Part shown: positions 54,640-64,000 of the stretch, in pieces
How the letters are laid out: the number at the start of each line of letters is the position of its first letter
How positions within the stretch are numbered: position 1 is the stretch's first letter
Source: Rhizophagus irregularis
Lineage: Eukaryota > Glomeromycota > Glomeromycetes > Glomerales > Glomeraceae
Assembly: GCF_026210795.1 (NCBI RefSeq)
Contig: NC_089453.1
Location: forward strand, 2,916,501 to 2,980,500
Direction: 5' to 3'
Length of the DNA stretch: 64,000 nt
Made by a program: the position numbers and the translations under genes
The notes under the pieces: model-generated
What the model saw: the letters and a program-made list of their open reading frames with translations, nothing else
The model's database searches: none
What the model was told of the DNA's origin: nothing

Positions 54640-56411
54640 TTTTATAATCACCTCAATATTTGATGATTTGCAATTCAGAATTCATACCTTGAACTTACCG
54701 ATATTAACCTAAATAATCTGGAAAATAAAGAGGAAAAAAAAACTTACACTAACATGGAATAGATTAGGCGCAAGCAGAAAATATATTACAATTCAAAACT
54801 ATTTATACATGCTAGTCTAAACATTACGATTTTTTCATGTATTTTTTTAGTTATATGCTTGTACAATAATTACGTTATACAATATTATGGTAAAAATCAC
54901 CAGTGGTGATTAAAATTCGAATTTCACCAGTGGTGAAATATTACATTTATTTATTATTTTCTTTTTTTTATTACGTTTTAAGACTAAGAAATTATGTAAT
55001 AAGTCAAAAGGTTCGACCTAATTCAAAATATTTGCACAGCACTAAAAAATCACCATACTAAGGACTTGAAAAGATTTGAACCATAATACATTAAGATAAT
55101 ATTGTAGCCTAATCAATTGTTTTTTGTAAAGTATAAAATAACCAAGAATGGGAAATCCGGCTATTTGCAGAAAATCAAATATATAAGATTACTTACCATT
55201 CAACAATTATTAATATTAACAAAACCAATCAATTTATTCGGACATAAACATAGAAAGGAAAACAGACATAAAAATATGCAATCTATCTATTAGTAAAAAA
55301 AAGCAAAAATATAATTTTATTTTTCATAATAAAAAATTATTATGACATTATAAGTTGTATAAAAATACCATTTTTTTGCTAATGATGACAGTGAAGAAAT
55401 ACATATGGTATACTATAATACTATTATATATGGTGGTTTCGCTCCTATCTGAAACACAATTACACAAAAATGGGATGAAGTTACTATCTTAAGAATTAGA
55501 ATTAGTGGTAAAGACGAAGAAACAATGTGTAAATCTAAATAAAAATGTTAAAAAGATGCGTAAATAATTTCAATATCTTGAAGAACCACTTGTCTGAACA
55601 ACCTTGACCCGATAGAAGATTACATCTGAATAACGAAATGACGCGAGCTAAATATTTGGTGAGCAATTAGCCTACTGAACTCCAACGAAGGAAACAATGC
55701 AGTTTGATTCAGCATCATATTAAACACATACAAAAACTTACGGACCTATAATTTAGCGATATCCAAAATAGAAACTCAATCCAGGAACGTCAGCAGGATC
55801 AAATACATATAATATTTTTCTGATAATTTATAAAACGTAAAGACCATCACCATCAGAATCAGACGGCGAGGATAAAAACACATGAAAGGCGGATTATTTC
55901 ATTGTGGATGAAATTCCCATGGATATAACGCCTTCTCAACTCTAATCATTTTATATATATTTAAAATAGAACATATACAATAGCTTTTAGTTCACCCATT
56001 TCACACCCGACAGTATTTACGTGCGACATTCAGTTGTATGTGAAAGAACACTGCAATACAGAATCGGTCCTGTCCAACTCGTTTTAATTAAGGCGGTATC
56101 CGAACTCAAGAGCTTGAAGACTTGGTGTTTAATAAGGATTTCTTTTAGTCTAGACTTCTCTTTTATACATTTGTAATTTTCTTTTTTCTTCCACTGTAAA
56201 AAATAAATAAACAAATAGGATCAGTGGTAAATGAAGCGGAAAGTTCTTCACTTTTCATAACGTAAATAGAAAATACTATTACACTCATTAATGCTGACTA
56301 TTTTAAAAATTAAATCTTCTTCAAAGATTCTTTCATTTCACAACATATTTCCTGCTCGTTAATTAATAATTAATTATCTTCTGACGATGGTTATCAATTC
56401 CTATAGTAATT
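54640..56411. other. Intergenic stretch with one hairpin, no gene
   Basis: At 54893-54946, AAAATCACCAGTGGTGATT and AATTTCACCAGTGGTGAAAT form paired palindromes. They match the CACCAGTGGTGA words near 44830 and 45802. A 65-codon minus frame at 56017-56214 is not supported. Otherwise AT-rich. Confidence 0.4.
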
Positions 56412-56935
56412 CATATATATGTTGTGTGTCAAGTGTCAATTTGCGTCAGATGCAGCTGATGTGCGTCAGATGTAAATTGATACTTGACGCGCATCACTTG
56501 AATCACACAATAAAGTTCTCCTATAGTAAAAATTTTTTTTTACTAATAAATTTATTTTTTGTTCCATAAGTAAATTTGTTTGTTACAATAAATTACACAT
56601 ATTGTGAAAATTTTATGGTTATTTAATCTATGTTTAATTAAATATTGTAAATTTACTTGAAAAAACTTGTAATTTATTAATATTTTGAATGAAGTGTTTC
56701 CATAAAACTGAGTCTAATCAATTTAATATTACAGGGTTACATATTTTTTAACAAGAATAATAAACTTATTTAATAAAGAAATTTAGTTTAAGTTTGAAAA
56801 TTTTAATTTAATTATAACTTAATTTTGCATATTTTATATCACAAGTGACGCGTGTCAGGTATCAATCTACGTCTGACACATGTCGGCTGCATCTGACGCA
56901 AATCAACATTTGACACACAACATATATATACCATT
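56412..56935. mobile_element. MITE with terminal inverted repeats of about 80 bp
   Basis: The left end TATATATGTTGTGTGTCAAG and following GTCAATTTGCGTCAGATGCA, TGTGCGTCAGATGTAAATTG, ATACTTGACGCGCATCACTT are mirrored at the right end (AAGTGACGCGTGTCAGGTAT, CAATCTACGTCTGACACATG, TGCATCTGACGCAAATC, TGACACACAACATATATATA). The inverted repeats are themselves built of TGACGC/GCGTCA dyads. The interior is AT-rich and non-coding. A truncated copy lies at 37462-37770. The flanking target is TA-rich. Confidence 0.8.
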
Positions 56936-57639
56936 TCTTAGTAATTTGTTATGATAGAGTAAGTCATAAAAAAAATAAACTAAATATTTTCTATTGGTAT
57001 TGATGTAGATCACAACGATAAATTTGATAAGTCTAAAGGCGGCTGATAATCTTCAGAAAGTCAGAAAAAGAAGTATTTATTTATTTGACTGAGGTATTCA
57101 AGAAAGAAATCATAATAATATAGAAAATGTAGAAATTTAAACCATATCGCTTTTAGAGATCTTATTTTTTAATTTTTTACAATAGAAAATATATAAAGTT
57201 CAATAATATTGGGAATCTTTTTAATATTTATCAAAAAAAAATTGAAAATCGGGCTGAAAATAATTAATATAAGGAATTTTAAATTATCTAAACACCAAAA
57301 AAAAAATTTGTGAAAAGATTAATAAACCGTTCTAAATTTATACACTACTAATTGCCTTTTTTTATCCTAAATACTAAAAAACAACCTTTTTTTCATTTTT
57401 CTACTCTTAAAATATGATTTTTAAAAAAAAAATACGAAACAAATCTTAAAATGTAGGATAAATATTAAAATAATTCTGGTATAATAAGCATACTCTGTTG
57501 AAATTTAATCAATACGTGAGAGTCCAATGATGAGTTTTGGAATATTTTTTAACTTTATGTGTTTTGGTTTTTGGACGTCCAAAACCTGTCCAAAACTATC
57601 TAAACCGTCCAACTGAGAGGAATGATCTCATTTTCTAAA
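56936..57639. other. Stretch distal to the micro-exon array, terminal exon not found
   Basis: A transcript of the BTB gene crossing the array (minus strand) would have to end here or beyond. I find no convincing terminal coding exon. GAAGATTATCAGCCGCC at about 57035-57051 (minus strand) recalls the DYQ micro-exon without its donor and reads a few codons to a stop (TTATCGTTGTGA), a weak candidate only. Confidence 0.3.
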
Positions 57640-60600
57640 TATAAGTTACAAGGTAAACATTAGAATAATTTATAGTGTAAATTTCAAAAATTTCTTCTTT
57701 AACCCCAAAAAGTAAAAATTTAACAATACCGCCTGAATGTTTTTCTCCTTTATATCATAAATAAAAATAATAGAACAATTTTAAAAATAATTCTGGTGCA
57801 AATTTCAAATAAACATAAGCATTTTTTGTTAAAAATACCTGAGGGTAATAATAATCACTCTGCTTTTTTAAACAACTCAGGTATAGAGAATTTCTTATTG
57901 TATTTCTTTGTTTCCGAATTATAATAATACTTCTCCTTTAAATATAAGTTACAAGACAAACATTAGAATAATTTATAATGTTAATTCCAAACAAAAATTC
58001 AAAAATTTCTTCTTAAACGCAAATAATAAGTAAAAAATTTAACAGTACCGCTTCACCCTTTATATCATTTTATAAATAAAAATAATAGCACAATTTTAAA
58101 ATTAATTCTGGTATAAAATTTCAGATAACATAAGCATATTTGTTAAAAATACCTGATAGTCCTTTTAAATATAAGTTACAAGACAACATTAGAATAATTT
58201 ATAACATAAATTCCAAACAAGTTTTTATATTTTTTTTTCAAAAATTTCTTCTTAAACGCCAATAATAAGTAAAAAATTTAACAGTACCTCTTCATCCTTT
58301 ATATCATTTTATAAATAAAAATAATAGAACAATTTTAAAATTAATTCTGGTATAATTTCAGATAAAAATAAGCATATTTGTTAAAAATACCTGATAATCC
58401 TTTTAAATATAAGTTACAAGAATAATTTATAACATAAATTCAAAACAAAAGTTATATTTTTTTTTCAAAAATTTCTCCTTTAATGCCAATAATAAGTAAA
58501 AAATTTAACAATACCGTCTGAATGTTTTTTTCCTTTATATCATTTTATAAATAAAAATAATAGAACAATTTTAAAATTAATTCTGGTAAAAATTTCAGAT
58601 AAACATAAGCATATTTGTCTGATAATCCTTTTAAATATAAGTTACAAGACAAACATTAGAATAATTTATTCAAAACAAAAGTTCTTATATTTTTTTTTCA
58701 AACATTCTTCTTAAACACCAGTAATAAGTAAGAATTTAACAATACCTTATTAATTCTATTTTTCTTTATAAAGAACAATTTTAAAAATAATTCTAGTATA
58801 AATTTTAAATAAACATAGTTAAAAATACCTTATTAAAGAAATTAAAAACAACTCTCTCCTTTTCCTCCTTTTAAATATAAGTTACAAGACAAACATTAGA
58901 ATAATTTATAACATAAATTCAAAACAAAAGTTATTTTTTTTTTTCAAAAATTTCTCCTTTAATGCCAATAATAAGTAAAAAATTTAACAATACCGTCTGA
59001 ATGTTTTTTTCCTTTATATCATTTTAAAAATAAAAATAATAGAACAATTTTAAAATTAATTCTGGTAAAAATTTCAGATAAACATAAGCATATTTGTTAT
59101 AAATACCTGATAATCCTTTTAAATATAAGTTACAAGACAAACATTAGAATAATTTATAACATAAATTCAAACAAAAGTTCTTATAAATTTCTTTTTAACG
59201 TCAATAATAAATAAAAATTTAACAGTACCTTTTTGGTCTTTATATCATTTTATAAATAAAAACAATAGAACAATTTTAAAAATAATTCTCTAATTCTGGT
59301 ATAAATATCAATTAAATATAAGCATATTTTGTTAAAATACCTGAGAGTAATAATAATCTTCATTCTTTTAAAATAAATTACAAGAAAAACATTAGAATAA
59401 TTTATAACATAAATTCAAAACAAAAGTTCTTATATTTTTTTCAAACATTTCTTCTTAAACGCCGGTAATAAGTAAGAATTTAACAATACCTTATTAATTC
59501 TGTTTATCTTTATAAAGAACAATTTTAAAAATAATTCTGGTATAAATTTCAAATAAACATAAGCGTATTTTGTTAAAAATACCTTATTAAAGAAATTAAA
59601 ACCATCTCTCTCCTTTTCCTACGTTTAAATATAAGTTACAAGACAAATATTAGAATAATTTATAACATAAATTCAAAACAAAAGTTCTTATTTTTTTTTT
59701 CAAGCATTTCTTCTTAAACACCGGTAATAAGTAAGAATTTAACAATACCTTATTAATTTCATTTTATTTATAAAGAACAAATACGTTTTTAAAAAATAAT
59801 TGAGTTAACAAATTCAAAATAAACACAACATATTTTGTTAAAATACCTTGAGGTTCATTGTCGTTATTACACAGTCCTTTTTAAATATAAGTTACAGAAA
59901 CAAACATTAGAATAATTTATAACATAAATTCAAAACAAAAGTTCTTATATTTTTTTCAAAAATTTCTTCTTTAATATCAATAATAAGTAAAAATTTAACA
60001 GTACCTCTTTTTCCTTTATATCATTTTATAAGTAAAAATAATAGAACAATTTTAAAATTAATTCTGTAATTCTGGTATAAATTTCAGTTAAATATAAGCA
60101 TATTTGTTACAAATACCTGATAATCCTTTTAAATATAAGTTACAAGACAAACATTAGAATAATTTATAACATAAATTTTTTTCAAACAAAAGTTCTTATA
60201 TTTTTTTCAAAAATTTCTTCTTTAATGCCAATAATAAGTAAAAATTTAACAGTACCTCTTTTTCCTTTATATCATTTTATAAATAAAAAATAATAGAACA
60301 ATTTTAAAATTAATTCTGTAGTAATTCTGGTATAAATTTCAGTTAAATATAAGCATATTTTGTTAAAATACCTGAGAGTAATAATAATCTTCATTCTTTT
60401 AAATATAAAGTTACAAGACAAATATTAGAATAATTTATAACATAAATTCAAAACAAAAGTTCTTATTTTTTTTTCAAGCATTTCTTCTTAAACACCGGTA
60501 ATAAGTAAGAATTTAACAATACCTTATTAATTTCATTTTTATTTATAAAGAACAATTTTAAAAATAATTCTGATATATAAATTTCAAATAAACATAAGCA

Positions 60601-62933
60601 TATTTTGTTAAAATACCTTGGGGTTCATTGTCGTTATTACACAGTCCTTTTAAAATATAAGTTACAGAAACAAACATTAGAATAATTTATAACATAAATT
60701 CAAAAACTAAAAAGTTCTTATATTTTTTCAAAAATTTCTTCTTATATCAATAATAAGTAAAAATTTAACAGTACCTCTTTTCCTTTATATCATTTTATAA
60801 GTAAAAATAATAGAACAATTTTAAAATTAATTCTACAATTCTGGTATAAATTTCAGTTAAATATAAGCATATTTGTTACAAATACCTGATAATCCTTTTA
60901 AAAATATAAGTTACAAGACAAACATTAGAATAATTTATAACATAAATTTTTTCAAACAAAAGTTCTTATATTTTTTTCAAAAATTTCTTCTTTAATGCCA
61001 ATAGTAAAAATTTAACAGTACCTCTTTTCCTTTATATCATTTTATAAATAAAAATAATGAACATTTTAAAATTAACAATAGTAATTCTGGTATAAATTTC
61101 AGTTAAATATAAGCATATTTTGTTAAATACTGAGAGTAATAATAATCTTCTACATTCTTTTAAATATAAGTTACAAGACAAACATTAGAATAATTTATAA
61201 CATAAATTCAAAACAAAAAGTTCTTATTTTTTTTTCAAGCATTTCTTCTTAAACACCGGTAATAAGTAAGAATTTAACAATACCTTATTAATTTCATTTT
61301 TATTTATAAAGAACAATTTTAAAAATAATTCTGATATATAGATTTCAAATAAACATAAGCATATTTTTGTTAAAATACCTTGGGGTTCATTGTCGTTATT
61401 ACACAGTCCTTTTAAAAATATAAGTTACGAAACAAACATTAGAATAATTTATAACATAAATTCAAAACAAAAAGTTCTTATATTTTTTTCAAAAATTTCT
61501 TCTTTAATATCAATAATAAGTAAAAATTTAACAGTACCTCTTTTTCACTTTATATCATTTTATAAGTAAATAATAGAACAATTTTAAAATTAATTCTGTA
61601 ATTCTGGTATAAATTTCAATTAAAATATAATACATATTTGTTACAAATACCTGATAATCATACTTTTAAATATGATTACAAGACAAACATTAGAATAATT
61701 TATAACATAAATTTTTCAATAAAAGTTCTTATATTTTTTTCAAAATTTCTTCTTTAATGCCAATAATAAGTAAAAATTTAACAGTACCTCTTTTTCCTTT
61801 ATATCATTTTATAAGTAAAAAATAATAGAACAATTTTACAAATTAATTCTGTAATTCTGGTATAAATTTCAGTTAAATATAAGCATATTTTGTTAAAATA
61901 CCTGAAATTAATAATAATCTTCATTCTTTTAAATATAAGTTACAAGACAAACATTAGAATAATTTATAACATAAATTCAAAACAAAAGTTCTTATTTTTT
62001 TCAAGCGACAACTGTAAACACCGGTAATAAGTAAGAATTTAACAATACCTTATTAATTTCATTTTTATTTATAAAGAACAATTTTAAAAATAATTCTGAT
62101 ATATAAATTTCAAATAAACATAAGCATATTTTGTTAAAATACCTTGGGGTTCATTGTCGTTATTACACAGTCCTTTTAAATATAAGTTACGAAACAAACA
62201 TTAGAATAATTTATAACATAAATTCAAAACAAAAGTTCTTATATTTTTTTCAAAAATTTCTTCTTTAATATCAATAATAAGTAAAAATTTAACAGTACCT
62301 CTTTTTCCTTTATATCATTTTATAAGTAAAAATAATAGAACAATTTTAAAATTAATTCTGTAATTCTGGTATAAATTTCAGTTAAATATAAGCATATTTG
62401 TTACAAATACCTGATAATCCTTTTAAATATAAGTTACAAGACAAACATTAGAATAATTTATAACATAAATTTTTTTCAAACAAAAGTTCTTATATTTTTT
62501 TCAAAAATTTCTTCTTTAATGCCAATAATAAGTAAAAATTTAACAGTACCTCTTTTTCCTTTATATCATTTTATAAATAAAAATAATAGAACAATTTTAA
62601 AATTAATTCTGTAGTAATTCTGGTATAAATTTCAGTTAAATATAAGCATATTTTGTTAAAATACCTGAGAGTAATAATAATCTTCATTCTTTTAAATATA
62701 AGTTACAAGACAAACATTAGAATAATTTATAACATAAATTTCAAACAAAAGTTTTTAGATTTTTTTCAAAAATTTCTTCTTTAACGCCAATAATAAATAA
62801 AAATTTAACAATACCATCCGGTCTTCATCCTTTATATCATTTTATAAATAAAAATAATAGATCAATTTTAAAAATAATTCTGGTATAAATTCCAAATAAA
62901 CATAAGCATATTTTGTTAAAATTTAATCAATAC
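57640..62933 (-). repeat. Long tandem micro-exon array following the BTB-BACK gene
   Basis: About 20 tandem intron-pair units of roughly 250-270 bp. Read on the minus strand, type A candidates follow CTTATATTTAAAAG and precede GTATTTTAAC or GTATTTGTAAC. They are 9 nt DYQ (58153, 58391, 59107, 60117, 60886, 62411), 12 nt YDYQ (61651), 24 nt NEDYYYSQ or like (57839, 59341, 60372, 61902, 62665), 30 nt DCVITTMNPK (59847, 60617, 61379, 62143), 36 nt (59583) and 39 nt (58829). Type B candidates follow ATGATATAAAG and precede GTACTGTTAAA or GTATTGTTAAA. They are 9 nt EKE (60005, 60256, 62299, 62550), 15 nt DEDRM (62815), and 18 nt KNIQ- or RINK-type (57730, 58515, 58746, 58994, 59490). A CTAAT branch-site-like motif lies in each A intron. 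Defective units: 58619 (donor lost), 61131 (26 nt), 60775 and 61022 (8 nt), 61548 (10 nt), 61902 (in-frame TAA). Splicing is inferred. Confidence 0.75.
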
Positions 62934-63918
62934 CTGATATTTCGATGATGATGTTTCTGAACTATTGTTAGTTCCTTTACGAGGTTTTGGCTTATCAATT
63001 GGCTTGCTATCAGGATCCAAAAAGGTTTTTAATAAATCCATATATAATTCCTTTGGTAAAATTTTTTTATAAGGTACTACATTATAAAAAAATTCTTTAG
63101 AAGTTAAATTATAAAATCTAACAAAAGGAATACATTGATGTAAAGTATTCTTTAAAGAAGTAAAATCATCTTTTGAAAAATTGGAAGGATCTGAAGGAAA
63201 GCCAGGATTTTGTGCAAAGCCCCATTTAAGAACATTCTCCCATACTTGAATTTCAGTCATTTGAAGATTATCATTTTGAATAATTAAAATCAAAAGTTTT
63301 TCAGGAGTTGTAGAAAAATCTAATGATTTAAATATCTTATTTGGATTGTTAGATATTAAATTAGTACAATATTTTTGAAGTTCCAAGAAAGAACCTTTTT
63401 CAAAACTTGTTTGATATATCAAATTAAAATTCTGTTCCATCCAATCCGCTTTATTTTTGGTCAAAAAGGATTGTATATAATCGACCAATTCTTGAAGACT
63501 TAATTCACTGGCGGCAACCAAAATTTTGATGATATCTAAAGCATCATATTCTTCCAAAGATAATCTTCCCCCATAAATATATCTAAAATAAAAAATAAAT
63601 TAATTTCACATTCAAAAAAAAAATACGTTTATATAAAAGCAACAAGACTTATATTAACCTTAAAATTATTTGAAAAATTTCCGGTAAAATAATATTTGGT
63701 AATTTAATGTGTATCAAAGGTTCATCATTTCTCCTTTCAATAGTTGATAAAACTCTTCGTAAATAAGAAGAACGATAGTTTAAAATGTTCATATGAGCTC
63801 GGAATACTTTTACGTAAGGGTCATCTCCAACCTCAATAGTAATATCACAATATTCGTCATCATTCAAAATTTCAAGCAAATTTTGAGATAATTTCTGTAA
63901 TAGTTTATTATCATCCAT
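62934..63918 (-). CDS. BTB-BACK protein, intact copy, first two exons
   Basis: Exon 1 is 63918-63659, exon 2 is 63582-62934 (909 nt, 303 residues, phase 0 at the end). The BTB domain covers about residues 1-110: EYCDITIEVGDDPYVKVFRAH, RSSYLRRVL, then RYIYGGRLSLEEYDALDIIK across the intron. The BACK-like region follows (SLQELVDYIQSFL, WENVLKWGFAQNP). It ends YMDLLKTFLDPDSKP, a Lys/Pro/Ser linker and SSKYQ|GTATTGATT. In Rhizophagus such proteins usually go on to a TLDc or Kelch-type end; here the donor leads into the micro-exon array and no TLDc is found. BTB-BACK proteins commonly act as Cullin-3 adaptors by family knowledge. Reading past the donor gives only VLIKF and a stop, so a truncated 308-residue form is also possible. 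Confidence 0.8.
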
Positions 63919-64000
63919 TTTTTTTTTTATTAATAACTTGTTTAAAGAAAAGAAAAAAAATTGTGGCGAAAGAATTTAACGTTTAATGAATGGAACCTTA
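63919..64000 (-). promoter_or_regulatory. Conserved upstream flank of the BTB gene
   Basis: Reversed, this reads AACGTTAAATTCTTTCGCCA followed by a T/C tract and TTATTAA before the ATG, matching 39990-40060 upstream of the BTB pseudogene. AAGGTTCCATTCATT at the very edge also occurs at about 39342-39356. Shared sequence may simply reflect the duplication rather than a functional element. Confidence 0.4.

Noticed and set aside
57640-62933. CRISPR array or simple satellite
   Set aside because: Units are about 255 bp without uniform short repeats and unique spacers, and the conserved AG...GT islands with lengths divisible by three are not explained by a plain satellite.

Overview
The window is strongly AT-rich eukaryotic DNA. 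Its genes have short GT-AG introns, TATA/poly-T-rich intergenic stretches and many degraded transposons. The gene content (BTB-BACK proteins, a Sel1-repeat relic, a MATA-HMG-box relic, a LINE with a CPIC...H zinc knuckle, many hAT elements, a trihelix/Myb-SANT protein) fits an arbuscular mycorrhizal fungus of the Rhizophagus (Glomeromycota) type. That assignment is an inference from family content and base composition; no search was run.

Conventional genes: a two-exon Myb/SANT-like protein (373-881 +); a seven-exon Tgl1/Yeh-type sterol-ester/acid lipase (9433-11517 -), divergent from a single-exon OCH1-like glycosyltransferase (12412-13665 +); a ten-exon 848-residue gluzincin metallopeptidase (30603-33827 -); a small RING-H2 protein (38786-39166 -); the C-terminal part of eIF4G with its MA3 domain (41742-43394 +); and an intact BTB-BACK gene at the right edge (62934-63918 -). 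An unrecognised family ('HYYVxCKE' family) occurs five times between 5.9 and 25.2 kb: two intact, one frameshifted and truncated, two relics. A 1.6 kb minisatellite (7335-8950) can encode a 462-residue Thr/Pro/Arg repeat protein on the minus strand.

The most striking structure is a pair of tandem micro-exon arrays, each attached to a BTB-BACK gene. On the + strand (41050-41741) a BTB-BACK pseudogene is followed by six candidate exons of exactly 15 nt, all phase 0, between near-identical short introns. The next exon is the eIF4G KTIAEIHE exon, so BTB, micro-exons and eIF4G share one reading phase. On the - strand (57640-62933) the intact BTB-BACK paralogue runs into about 5.3 kb of tandem intron units. 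These hold about 20 candidate micro-exons of one type (mostly 9, 24 or 30 nt) alternating with a second type (mostly 9 or 18 nt). Most have splice dinucleotides on both sides and lengths divisible by three. The architecture resembles schistosome micro-exon genes (MEGs) and is the best candidate here for an undescribed system.

The 46.8-54.6 kb region is a nested transposon complex. A 7.8 kb element with long inverted arms, CCCAT-type pentamer repeats and a perfect 8-bp target duplication (ACTACATG) contains a 4,972-bp hAT transposon (perfect 8-bp duplication TTCCTGGC; transposase broken by one stop and two frameshifts), a 244-bp hAT MITE (8-bp duplication ATCATGAG) and a further inverted-repeat element. 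Other mobile DNA includes hAT MITEs at 2894-3259 and inside the eIF4G intron at 41777-42002, a Tc1/mariner-type MITE at 17482-17678, and an LTR-like element inserted exactly into a LINE ORF at 21936-22374.
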